Source of the DNA: Bretschneidera sinensis
Taxonomy: Eukaryota > Streptophyta > Magnoliopsida > Brassicales > Akaniaceae
Direction of reading: 5' to 3'
DNA length: 64,000 bases
NCBI GenBank assembly: GCA_023935145.1
Contig: CM043700.1
Span: forward strand, 62,645,620-62,709,619
The translations under genes and the position numbers were made by a program. The notes beneath the pieces were generated by a model. That model was given only the letters and a program-made list of their open reading frames with translations. It made no database searches and was not told where the DNA came from. Positions within the stretch are counted from its first letter, which is position 1, and every line of letters starts with the position of its first letter. This document shows, piece by piece, positions 1-10,258 of this stretch.

Positions 1-314
1 CATGCAGATATTTTGTTATATTCAGAAATATCTAAAGCACAATGTAGCATGCTTGTTGCTCTGCTATTGAGAGACATTGTTCTACAATCCTCGTCAGTAA
101 ATTCAGTTTTGAGTTTAGGCATTGTATGAAGAGTCTCTCCAATAACTATTTCTTTTGAGGGAATTTTAGGTCCCTCTTCTATAATTCTCCATAGATTGTA
201 ATCTTGTCCTTCGACGAAGATTTTCATTCTATTTTTCCAGTAGTTATAATTTGATCCATTGAACAATGGAGGTCTAGTATAAGAGTGTCCCTCAGAGTAG
301 CTATTTGCTGCCAT
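1..314 (-). CDS. Copia (SIRE-like) gag, N-terminal part, runs off the window
   Basis: Gag would form the particle that packages element RNA. The minus-strand frame opens at ATG 314-312 and stays open for 104 codons to the window edge. It contains LFNGSNYNYWKNRMKIF and YNLWRIIEEGP, typical of the DUF4219/UBN2-type gag of Ty1/copia. It lies 31 bp inside a copia primer-binding site and LTR (345-1620), which fixes strand and start. It is clearly the same family as the decayed element at 34464-44195, whose gag has stop codons where this copy has tryptophan. No lesion is visible here, so the element may be intact beyond the window. Assignment to SIRE/Maximus rests on gag type and LTR size and is tentative. 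Confidence 0.85.
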   Translation of the reverse strand, partial: MAANSYSEGHSYTRPPLFNGSNYNYWKNRMKIFVEGQDYNLWRIIEEGPKIPSKEIVIGETLHTMPKLKTEFTDEDCRTMSLNSRATSMLHCALDISEYNKISA

Positions 315-354
315 TGGATCAACTCTAGGAATTTAAGCCTTATAAAGAGAACTA

Positions 355-369
355 GGCTCTGATACCAAT
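355..369 (-). other. Primer-binding site of the minus-strand copia element
   Basis: On the minus strand the bases next to the LTR read TGGTATCAGAGCC, complementary to the 3' end of initiator tRNA-Met, the usual primer of plant copia elements. It separates the LTR (370-1620) from gag. Confidence 0.85.
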
Positions 370-1620
370 TGTAGCTCGAGGTTTCAACCCAAGAGGGGGG
401 GTGAATTGGGTTTTTAAAAACTTTTGCGGAATTTATACAAGTTTATAAAAACTGATAAGCAACAAATAATTGATATAAGTAGAAAGCTGTAAATAAAGAG
501 TTTAAGGAAGGAGGATGCAAACACAGTTATAGTGGTTCGGCAATATCGGATTCGTTCCGACCCTACGTCCACTCTCTTCAAGGAACTCCTTGAAGTAATC
601 CACTAAGAAAACTTAGTCGCACAACTTAGCCGGGTGTTGCACAAACCGTACACAAGCAATTTACAGGAATTGCTTAAACCGAAAAATCCCCTTCCTTTCG
701 GAAGTTTCCCCTTCCTCTCGGAAGTAATCCCTTTACAAAGATGGTGTAAAGTAAAAGGTAGAGAGACAACAAATGAAAGCTTATTACAACAGAAATGTCT
801 CTCTTTCAAAGTAAAGCTTGAAGAAATGGCTCAATAAGATTATTTCAAAGCTTTTTGTGTTTCAAGAGTATAAAAACTTGATTATATGAGATCAACTCTT
901 TTTGAATATGTGCTGCATGTTATTGAATGCTTTGCTGAGTGGGTTTATATAGCAATCAATTAATATGGCCGTTTTGGACTTTAATTTGAAAAAGATTTAC
1001 TTTAAAACGTTCAGATTTGGAGTCCAACGGTCATATTTTTGAACTACCAGTCGACTGGGTCGAGATACCAGTCGACTGGGTTCACTTGAAAAATATACGT
1101 TTTCAGACCTTCTGGGTATCCAGTCGACTGGTATATATCATCCAGTCGACTGGGGACTTTCTGTCCATTGTGCCAGTCGACTGGGTTGATTCATCCAGTC
1201 GACTGGGAAATTACTGGTCAAAGTACCAGTCGACTGGGTTAATTCATCCAGTCGACTGGGTACCTTCTGACCCATATACCAGTCGACTGGTATATGTACC
1301 CAGTCGACTGGGTTGTCTTCCAACCCAGTTTTTCTTCTGTTTTTCATTTAAAAACATTTTAAAATTAATGGTTTTAGATAAACCATTTGTGTTTGAGCCA
1401 TTGAACAAGCTAATACAATGTATGAGTGAGACTTACATTGGTTCTAAACCTTAAGACCTATACTAGATCTTCAGTCTTCACTTGATACTTGATTTGGTTC
1501 GAGTTTTTGCACTTTGTTCCTTGGTTGAATGTGTTTGATCCTTAATACAACTTAGTTTAAACATGTTAGTTAAATAACAGTTGTGTTTTGCCATCATTAA
1601 AATACGGGCGAGGGTCAACA
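370..1620 (-). mobile_element. Copia 5' LTR (1251 bp), minus orientation
   Basis: On the minus strand the LTR runs from TGTTGACCC at 1620 to GAGCTACA at 370, with TG...CA ends, and is followed by the primer-binding site. The start matches the 3' LTR at 43709 and the U5 end matches the LTR ending at 35443, so all three belong to one family. A TATA box (CTATATAAACC on the minus strand, 943-953) marks the promoter. A palindrome array lies just upstream of it. The right flank (1621 on) is the interior of a gypsy element, so this copia inserted into that element. The other flank is outside the window, so the target duplication cannot be checked. Confidence 0.88.
1047..1311. repeat. Array of ten perfect 12-bp palindromes, CCAGTCGACTGG
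   Basis: CCAGTCGACTGG occurs exactly at 1047, 1068, 1120, 1142, 1173, 1195, 1226, 1248, 1279 and 1300. The spacing alternates between 21-22 and 31 bp for most of the array, giving a 53-bp higher-order unit holding two palindromes; the gap between the second and third copies is 52 bp. Each copy contains GTCGAC. The array sits in the U3 part of the copia LTR, about 95 bp upstream of its TATA box. Open frames in this stretch come from the repeats and are not genes. Confidence 0.95.
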
Positions 1621-1942
1621 CATTCATTTTCTCAAGAGCATGTGTAAGAGCTTATCTTAGCTCATCTATTTCAACTTCAGATTCTCTCACACCTCTACTA
1701 ATATCAATTATACTGTCAACACGTTCCCTTCTTGGAACCATAAATTTAAACTCAACCTCGACTTGTAAAAATATTGGGGGCCTACCACGCCTTCTTAAAT
1801 CAACAACTCTAACTCTAGCTCTATCACGTTCATGTGTCATCCTCAGACTGTTCATTAAAATATAATTTATTTTAATCTTCCACCTTCTTTCTTTTTTATG
1901 CAATCTACAGAATCATAAAACCTAATACTCTGATACCAAAAT
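1621..1942 (-). mobile_element. 5' internal part of a gypsy element (leader and gag start), cut by the copia insertion
   Basis: Next to the LTR at 1943 the minus strand reads TTTTGGTATCAGAG, a tRNA-Met primer-binding site (about 1928-1941). A short minus-strand frame (1903-1652, 83 codons) rich in Arg and Lys follows. It may be the start of gag, but it is too short to place in a family. The stretch ends at the copia LTR at 1620, so the rest of this gypsy element should lie left of the window. Confidence 0.6.
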
Positions 1943-3054
1943 TGTAACGACCTATCCCGGGTTGGCCACCCCCGAGACGGTGTCGTCACTTTTTTAAATA
2001 CCAGCATGACACATATATGCAACAATAAAAATAATACCAACAAAATTTTTTACATCAATCCTCAACCCTCAACAGAGGAGATACATCATTCTGATATTGA
2101 CTTAAACGTTATATACAACATAATGTGCATGAATATTTACAAATAAATTTTTATTTTATTTTCTCATTAGTTTGAGGATGCGGACACGCACATGACTTAC
2201 AGATAATGACTTCGGCTAAATCTCAACTCACCAAACTATTTGTCCTGCATGCGACCTGAAATCATTGTACAATGAGGAGTGAGCTTTACAAGCTCAGTGA
2301 ATTAAATTTACTAGAAGTATTCGATTATATACTCCCAGTTACATCTTATAATTCAATTACTTCTAAAAAATCTTTTGATATTCATTCATCTTTTTCCTCA
2401 AATAATTCAATAACAATATTCTGTAATCACTAATCAATTTCATAATTCTCTTATTACACAATCTCTTCTTAAGTTACTCATCAGACATATCGATATTTTA
2501 ACCATATACTTAATCATCTCTAAATTCTTAATTCAACATTATCATTTACCTCATTATGAGATTCACAACATATAATAACTCACTCAAACAATGCTCATCA
2601 TATCATATTTCCATATCTCTTTCTTAGCATAATTGTCTCTATGCGAGACTCACTTATCTATAAATAAAGTTACAATCATGAATAGCACTTTAATATCTTA
2701 AGCAATAACAATCAACATTTAAAGCAAATGCAATGCACGAATTTAAATATTATTATTTTGGGAACATCTTCCCACATGTCTACAAGTTTTTATCTTATAC
2801 TGGCCTTCTCGGTTCTTTCATTCTCATTTAGACCGGCTGCCCTCCCGGTTCTTTTATTTTCATTTAGATTGGCTGCCTTTCTGGTTCTTTTATTTCATTT
2901 AGACCAGTTTCTTTCCCCGTTTTTTTATTTCATACATATGCATATGAATAATGATATGAGATATGCATATAAACAATAATATAAAAACAAGCATGTGTTC
3001 AAACATTCAAATTAGCTATCTTGATTATTCTCAAATTATTATTTGAAAAATTTC

Positions 3055-3166
3055 ACTAAATTCATTTTCTCATAAATCATATCAAATCATCAACCATAGC
3101 TCGTCAAGATCTACTAAATTCCTCTCCTTATAAATCATATCAAATCATCAACCATAGCTCGTCAAG
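3055..3166. repeat. 58-bp tandem duplication inside the gypsy LTR
   Basis: Two consecutive copies begin ACTAAATTC (3055 and 3113), share AAATCATATCAAATCATCAA and end GCTCGTCAAG. They differ at a few bases near the start. Confidence 0.85.
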
Positions 3167-3732
3167 AATTTCACTTATCGCATTTATTATTAAATCGACT
3201 CATTATTCCAATAATATTATTTCTCATAAAATAATTCTTTATACACCCACTATTCCTATCATACCTATCAACCAACTTTCATCTATCACCAAATCATAAG
3301 TTAATGATTTATTCAAATACTATCACTATATATTTCATATTTATCTTGATTACTTAAAGTAAATCTAACTCACCACGTAGCACTTAAAGCTACCCGTGGA
3401 TCACTTCTTTGTCTTTCCTGACATAATATTTATATTAAAATTTCTAATTTATTCTTCAATTCCTTCATAATTCACACCCTTTGAAAGTTCCTACATTGAA
3501 TTCCGGGAATTTCATGTATGCTAGATTTCAAAAATAAAAATCATGTTACTACCTTATGTTTTTCTTAGAGCTTCTCGTGCCTCTCTATAAAATTCTCCCG
3601 TAAACCCCTTCAAAATTTTACTCCTTCAACCTTTCTTTCAGTCCCTAAGTAGTTAAAGAAATAGAGTAGTTTGAATTTAGGAAAGGAGAAAATCAAACAG
3701 GATTTGGTAATTAATGAATAAATAAAGGAAAA

Positions 3733-3735
<3 letters not shown>

Positions 3736-3795
<60 letters not shown>
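3736..3795. repeat. (TA)n microsatellite
   Basis: About 60 bp of uninterrupted TA dinucleotides lie within the gypsy LTR. The minus-strand Ile-Tyr frame here is an artefact. Confidence 0.95.
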
Positions 3796-3801
<6 letters not shown>

Positions 3802-4055
3802 AAACTCATCGTTCACCCAACACCCATAATTTTCTTTTTTTTTTCCTTTTTTTTTCTTCTTATCCTTCCATGCTGGACAACTTTTTTTTTTCTTTTCTTT
3901 TTCTTTGTATCCACACCATCACCCGTCGATTTTTTTTCAAAAGAATTATTTTATTCAAATAATAAACCTTTCACATATAAATTATTTTATTTTAATTCTA
4001 TATCATACTTATCAAATGACTTCTTTGCCCATAGTTTAAGAACATGGGTATTACA

Positions 4056-6080
4056 CTCAAACACCCTCAAATGTTTGTAGGACACATCTTTCCCAGTCTA
4101 AATCTTCTCTGGTACATCACTATTCAAAGGAACTGAATGAGAAAGGTTAATCAAGTTAACTACAGTTCTCATTGCCTCACCCAAAAGGTTTTAGGAAGCG
4201 TTGCATGAGAGAGCATGCTCCTGATTTTTTTTTTCTATAGTTCTGTTCATTCTCTCTGCTACACCATTTTCCTACGGTGTTTTAGGAACAGTTTTCTCAA
4301 GCCTGATACCGAAATCTCTGCAATACTTCTCAAAAGGACCTACTGTATTCACCACCATTATCTGCTCTAATACATTTCAACTTTTGACCAGTCTCTCTTT
4401 CAACTTTTACATGAAATTCTTTGAATGCATCAAAGACATGATCCTTAGAATGTAAAGCAAAAACCCACACTTTTTTTTAGAGAAATCGTCAATAAAAGTC
4501 ACAAAATAGATGGCACCACTAAGAGATCTATCTTTCATATAATAGGCATCAATATGAACCAAATCCAAACTAGCATTATGTCTAGAAAGAGGAGTTCTAA
4601 GAAAAAAAATTCTTCTTTGTTTTCCAGCCAAACAATGAACACAAGTTTTCAGAGATATACCTTTCATGGAAGGTAATGTTTGCTTTCTGGATAGAATCTG
4701 GAGCCATTTCTCACTCATGTGACCAAGCCACTTATACCATAACTCAATGGACTCATATTCAACTGCATTCATCTGGTTTTGACATGCCTTAGCTTGCAAT
4801 CTGTAAAGGCAATCAATCTTCTTTCCTCTTGCAAGAATCAATGAGCCTCTAGGAAGCTTCCATTTTCCACCTGTGAGGTTACTCTCATAACCTTCATCAT
4901 CAGGTTGAGTAGTGGAGATTAGATTAAGACAAATATCAGGAACATGTTTAGCATCTTTCAAGAGTAATTTGCATCCAGTGTTGGTTTCCAACCAAATATC
5001 TCCCACACCGATAACTTTACACGAAGCACCACTGGCTTTCTTCACAAAGCCAAAATCACCAACAACATAGGTTGAAAATAAATCTCTATGAGAAGTAATA
5101 TGAGATGTAACACCTGTGTCAGCTACCCAAGTGGGGTCATAACATGTGAAATTAACATAAACATCATCACAAACAACAATAACATCAGTATCAGATGCAA
5201 CTGCAGCTGTACCACTGTCTACTTTCTCCTCTTCTCATTTTTCCTTATTCTGCTCTCTCTTCATTTTCCTACACTCAAGCCTAATATGACCAGGCTTGTT
5301 GCAATAATCACATATAACTCATTGTCTAGACTTTGATCTCCATGTAGGCTTATCACCTGATTTATCATGATTGTAAGGAGGTTTTCTGCTTTTACTTCTC
5401 CCCTTACTCTCTGTAACTAGTGCATGAGCCTCAGAAGAGATTCCCTGCTCCTTTCTTCTGGTTTCTTCATTAAACATAATGCCTTTAACATGTGCCGATG
5501 TCAACGTTCCATCATTAGTAAAATTTCTAACTGATGCCACCAACGTATCCCAACTATCTGGCAATGAACTCAATAATAATAAGACCCGTAATTCATCATC
5601 AAACATAAGCTTCAAGATTGTCAACTGATTCAATAAACTCTGAAAATCATTTAAGTGCTCTGCAACTGAGCGGCTCTCATAGTATTTCAGATTTACAAGT
5701 TTCTTGATGATAAAAGCCTTATTCTGAGCAGACTTTATTTCATACATAGATTCCAGCTTCTTCTAGAGTGTGGTTGCATTAGTCTCAATAGCTACGTGAT
5801 GAAATACACTCTAATCAATCCATTGTCGAATCACACCGACAACTTTCTTATGCAAAAGCTTCCAATATTCATCAGTTTTGCTTGTCAGCTTATTTTTATC
5901 ACCTTCAATAGGGCCATGCATATCCCTACAGTATAATAAATTCAACATTCTAGGCTTTTAAACTGAGTAATTGGTGGCAGTGAGTTTGATCATGGAACCT
6001 AAACCAAAACCTGAATTTTCTTCTATTTTAATTCACACAAGAATTCATAACCCAATCAACCAAAAGCTTTGATGCCACTT
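4056..6080 (-). pseudogene. Copia gag-protease-integrase remnant, minus strand
   Basis: Reading right to left: a UBN2-type gag segment (5747-5319), a zinc knuckle just after it containing CDYCNKPGHIRLEC, a protease site reading WVADTG near 5130, a GAG-pre-integrase segment with LWYKWLGHM and CVHC, and the integrase start VHIDAYY (5045-4407). Farther left, out-of-frame pieces include ENGVAERMNRTIEK of the integrase core. There are several stop codons and frame breaks, and no reverse transcriptase. The coding remnant ends at 4056 where a gypsy LTR begins. It is a dead Tnt1-like copia; the rest was probably displaced by the gypsy insertion. Confidence 0.85.
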
Positions 6081-6790
6081 TGTTGAGAAACAAAGAACTA
6101 TTTTCCTTCTTTGTATGAATAAAATAGGTAAAATAATAATACCAAATAATTACAACTGAAAAATAATAATCAAACCACCAAAATCACGACACCAAATTTT
6201 TACGTGGAAAACCTTTTCAATGTGAAAGAGAAAAGCCACATGATCTAGTCCAAGTAAGAATCTCCATTATAAAATAATAGGAATACAAAGTATGTTTCTT
6301 AGATCAACTAAAGGATTAACAAATAATTTTACCGTCACCTAAAGGTGGATTTCAACAATAATTTACCAAATAAAAATTAAACTAGTCTCACCGAAACAAG
6401 CTGTAACATAAGCAGACGAATAAACTGAATATATCAACTTGAAGTCTTCACCATGTAAAATCAATATCCAAAATTCTAAACTCGAACTACAATAAAATCA
6501 ACCTCCAAATCATATTAGAATGATAAAAAGAACCAAAATAAAACCATCCTCCATAAACTATTCTGCGACTACCGAACAGTTTTGCCATATATAATAGCTT
6601 TCAATAGTTATTAATTAAGTATAGCAGTCACGCTCTTTATTTTTTTAATATTAATTAATTCTAGCAAATTTATCCTTGAAAGTCAATGTAGATAATACCT
6701 TTTCCCAGTATGGAATGTTCTATTCAGATTGAAAACAAAATAGAATTACATGCTGTTGAGGTAAAATATATTAGCTAAAAACCAACCAAG
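6081..6790 (-). mobile_element. 5' LTR of the dead copia (right boundary uncertain)
   Basis: The minus strand ends in TTTCTCAACA at 6081, followed by TGGCATCAAAGC (6077-6066), a primer-binding site a few transitions away from TGGTATCAGAGC. A TATA-like TATATATGGC on the minus strand near 6590 fits the LTR promoter. I could not find a matching TGTTGA start on the right, so 6790 is only an estimate. Confidence 0.55.
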
Positions 6791-7489
6791 TTTCCTTTCA
6801 TTTTTAATAATTGAGAGATTATTGTCCTACCAAAATATGTCTTGTCAATCATAATTATATTGACATGTATAGTAAATAAATGTCACATTATTTATAATAT
6901 TAACATAAATTTAAATATTAATCACTCAATTATTATTATAAATATGTAAGGATAATATAATTTTATTATAAATAAGATTTATACGAAGCTTCTTACTTTA
7001 CTTTATTTAAAATTTTAATATTGTAATACATAAAATTAATTATCATGAACTACACTTTAATAAACATTCATAAGAATTATTTAATCTGTTTTTTTTTTCA
7101 AATTTTAATTTTAAAAGGGAATAGTTGGTGTCCCACCCATTATTAAGTCAAATAACGAATTGGTAATCTTAATGATTGCAAAGTTAACCATGATATATTA
7201 CAAGATTACTTGACTTTTGTAATTGAGAAAAGATATTTTATTAATAAAAGGTACATAGAGAGATCGATGATAAACTTGCTAGTTGCTACCCCACACGCTT
7301 TGCTTAAAGTAGTTTTCGTGGTTTTTAAGCATCTCATTTTTCTCTTCTTTGGTTCACATCATTCAGAAAATTGTCAATCAAGATTCTTCTTGTAAAAATT
7401 GCGTTGAATGCATGAATTAACGGGGTGGTAGTTAAGGAAAATAATTAGACGCATGTGATAATGACAAATAATGTGAAAAATGCTTTAAT
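6791..7489. other. AT-rich flank, nothing recognised
   Basis: Very AT-rich sequence with homopolymer runs. No coding, RNA or terminal-repeat signal is seen. It is the left host flank of the Tat element and ends in the target-site copy CGACC (7490-7494). Confidence 0.5.
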
Positions 7490-7494
7490 CGACC

Positions 7495-8168
7495 TGTTGA
7501 TGCTAAATATGTGCGTTGCTGAGCTGGAGGTTTAGACTATAGAAGTACCTGCACAGGGAAAGGGAGAGTAGCTATTGGGGTCGACGGAGGGGATGCCTCC
7601 GAGGATGCTCCGATGCTTAAGTTAGAGAAAGCTCAAAGTGTATGTGTTTTCAAGTGAAAAACTAACTGTCCTTTGGACTACTTACCAAGTCCCTTTTATA
7701 GAGTTTCGGAGGCGGTAGTGGGCCAGGGCGGCTGTGACAGGATACCCCAGCTGGGTTAGGTAATGATGCCTATGAGGCCCAGCTAGGAAGCTGAGAACCG
7801 TTCAGTAGGGCTTTTGCCTTGCTGGCTTACTCCAGAGTCGTCTATGCGTTAAGACGGTGTTTTTCCCTGACGTCCCAACTTGGTTGGGTAATGATGGTCC
7901 GGAGGGCGGTGGTGACGTGGAAGCCCAGCTGGGGGCCAAGATGCACTGAAGGGCGGTGGTGACGTGGAGGCCCCGCTGGAGGCAATAATGCCCTGAAGGG
8001 CGGTCATGACCTGGAGGCCCAGCTGGGGGCAATGATGCCCTGAAGGGCGGTCATGACCTGGAGATCCAACTGTCTGGGCCTCGATTGCCCGCGTGTCTCT
8101 TTGAACTCTGGGATCACGATGATCCACGTGTCGTCATCCTATGGGAGAGTCGTATTTTGGTAGTATCA
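7495..8168 (-). mobile_element. 3' LTR of the Tat element (674 bp)
   Basis: On the minus strand it starts TGATACTACC (8168) and ends GCATCAACA (7495). A TATA box CTATAAAAGGG on the minus strand lies at 7691-7701. A G-box, CCACGTGTC on the plus strand, lies at 8124-8132. Imperfect repeats built around GGGCGGT and GACGTGGAGGCCC fill 7880-8070; short frames there are not genes. The adjacent polypurine tract (minus strand, 8169-8185) reads GGAAGTGGGGGGCC. Confidence 0.93.
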
Positions 8169-8289
8169 GAGGCCCCCCACTTCCTTAAGTGCGGCACTGT
8201 GGTTAAGGAAGTAGCAGAACTAGGTTGGCGTTAGATCCTCTACGGAGACTTGAAGTCTGGTCGAAATTGGCTCTAAGGCAAAAGAGAAT

Positions 8290-10017
8290 GGACCGAGGAC
8301 TTGTGGAATGACTCCTCTCTTTGGCCAAGGACACCAGGGGTCCGAGGACAAGTGGGGCAAACCATCTCTCGAAAATATTGGGCCGAGGGCCAGTAGAACA
8401 ATCCATCTCCTCGGCCAAGAATACCCTGGGTCCGAGGACACGTGGAGCAATCCATCTCCTCGGACCTTGAAGAGAGTGGGCCGAGGACCAGTGAAGCAAT
8501 TCATCTCCTCGGCCAAGAACACCATGGGTCCGAGGACTAGTGGAGCAACCCATCTCCTCGAACTTTGAAGAGAGTGGGCCGAGGACCAGTGGAGCAATCC
8601 ATCTCCTCGGACTTTGAAGAGAGTGGGCTGAGGACAAGTGGAGCAATCCATCTCCTCGGCCAAGAATACCATGGGTCCGAGGACACGTGGAGCAATCCAT
8701 CTCCTCGGCCAAGAATACCATGGGTCCGAGGACACGTGGAGCAATCCATCTCCTCAGCCTTTGAAGAGAGTGGGCCGAGGACCAGTGGACCAATCCATCT
8801 CCTCGGACTTTGAAGAGAGTGGGCCGAGGACAAGTGGAGCAATCCACCTTCTCGGCCAAGAATACCATATGTCCGAGGACTAGTGGAGCAATCCATCTCC
8901 TCGGCCAAGAATGCCATATATCCGAGGACTAGTGGAGCAATCCATCTCCTCGGACTTTGAAGAGAGTGGGCCGAGGACCAGTGGAGCAATCCATCTCCTT
9001 GGCCAAGAATGCAATATGTCCGAGGACTAGTGGAGCAATCCATCTCCTCGGACTTTGAAGAGAGTGGGCCGAGGACCAGTGGAGCAATCCATCTCCTCGG
9101 CCAAGAATGCCATATGTCCGAGGACTAGTGGAGCAATCCATCTCCTCGGACTTTGAAGAGAGTGGGCCGAGGACCAGTGGAGCAATCCATCTCCTCGGCC
9201 AAGAATGCCATATGTCCGAGGACTAGTGGAGCAATCCATCTCCTCGGACTTTGAAGAGAGTGGGCCGAGGACAAGTGGAGCAATCCACCTCCTAGGCCAA
9301 GAATACCAAGGGTCCGAGGACACGTGGAGCAATCCATCTCCTCTGCCTTTGAAGAGAGCGGGCCGAGGACCAGTGGAGCAATCCATCTCCTCGGACTTTG
9401 AAGAGAGTGGGCCGAGGACAAGTGGAGCAATCCACCTTCTCGGCCAAGAATACCATATGTCCGAGGACTAGTGGAGCAATCCATCTCCTCGGCCAAGAAT
9501 GCCATATGTCCGAGGACTAGTGGAGCAATCCATCTCCTCGGACTTTGAAGAGAGTGGGCCGAGGACCAGTGGAGCAATCCATCTCCTCGGCCAAGAATGC
9601 CATATGTCCGAGGACTAGTGGAGCAATCCATCTCCTCGGACTTTGAAGAGAGTGGGCCGAGGACCAGTGGAGCAATCCATCTCCTCGGACTTTGAAGAGA
9701 GTGGGCCGAGGATAAGTGGAGCAATCCACCTCCTTGTCCAAGAATACCAAGGGTCTGAGGATACTTGGAGCAATCCATCTCCTCGGCCTTTGAAGAGAGT
9801 GGGCCGAGGACCAGTTAAACAATCCATCTCCTCGGACTTTGAAGAGAGTGGGCCGAGGGTAAGTGGAGCAATCCACCTTCTCGGCCAAGAATACCATATG
9901 TCCGAGGACTAGTGAAGCAATCCATCTCCTCGGCCAAGAATGCCATATGTCCGAGGACTAGTGGAGCAATCCATCTCCTCGGACTTTGGAGAGAGTGGGC
10001 CGAGGACCAGTGGAGCT
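8290..10017. repeat. 49-bp tandem array, about 35 monomers, in the Tat element
   Basis: Two alternating 49-bp monomer types share GTGGAGCAATCCATCTCCTC. One contains TTTGAAGAGAGTGGGCC and the other CCAAGAATGCCATATGTCC. The variable segment before GTGG reads GACTA, GACCA, GACAA or, in four monomers, GACAC. The last gives the G-box GACACGTGG at 8437, 8682, 8731 and 9319. The minus strand is open in several frames because 49 is not a multiple of three and the monomers lack stops, so the many Cys/Ser/Pro frames are repeat artefacts. The array lies between the 3' LTR and the promoter of the antisense gene. Confidence 0.93.
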
Positions 10018-10055
10018 ACGGGAAAGTGTTTCGTGTCCAAGACGGTGGCTGAGGA

Positions 10056-10258
10056 GACACGTGGCCTTACCTGGGTAGCTGCCGCGTCATGGTACCTTGG
10101 AATTTTAAACAGCCGTTTTAGGGAAAGCGGCGGCCACCTCGAGGGACGTAACGCCCCCTGGGAAAGTGTGTTGGTCGCATGGGAATTCCAAAGAGTCCCC
10201 TTAATTCCCGCGACTGCATTAAATGTTCCTCGTTGGCCGTGACCCTTCCCCTATATAA
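10056..10258 (+). promoter_or_regulatory. Probable promoter of the Tat antisense gene: G-box and TATA box
   Basis: TATATAA lies at 10252-10258 in the context CCCCTATATAAGGGG. A G-box GACACGTGG is at 10056-10064, the same motif as in part of the 49-bp array just upstream. The sequence after the TATA box is a pyrimidine-rich leader of about 270 nt before the ATG at 10554. The arrangement points to plus-strand transcription, opposite to the element's own genomic RNA. Function is inferred from motif and position. Confidence 0.65.

Larger units (their letters stand above)
1943..4055 (-). mobile_element. Ty3/gypsy LTR (about 2.1 kb), minus orientation
   Basis: On the minus strand it starts TGTAATACCC (4055) and ends GGTCGTTACA (1943). 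These are inverted TGTAA termini typical of Tekay/Del-type plant gypsy LTRs, and a primer-binding site follows. The LTR is AT-rich and contains a near-duplicated stretch, a C/T-rich repeat (about 2797-2930) and a long TA microsatellite. It abuts a broken copia integrase at 4056, so this gypsy element inserted into, or recombined next to, that copia. The lineage is inferred from the termini only, because no pol is visible. Confidence 0.72.

Noticed and set aside
1047..1311. Possible CRISPR-like array (regular palindromic repeats with spacers)
   Set aside because: Repeats are 12 bp, spacers are 9-40 bp and partly repeated themselves, and the context is a plant LTR.
1017..1454. 145-codon frame with PVDWV repeats
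   Set aside because: A translation of the CCAGTCGACTGG array inside an LTR. The opposite strand gives a similar frame.
3610..3816. Ile-Tyr repeat frame
   Set aside because: Translation of the (TA)n microsatellite.
7802..8127. Pro/His-rich frames in the Tat LTR, and their copies at 29924-30249
   Set aside because: They lie wholly inside both LTRs in GC-rich imperfect repeats and match no protein.
8203..9897. Several long minus-strand frames rich in MDCSTGPRPTLF-type repeats
   Set aside because: They arise from the 49-bp tandem array, which is open in several frames on both strands. There is no start context, no domain, and the text shifts frame each monomer.
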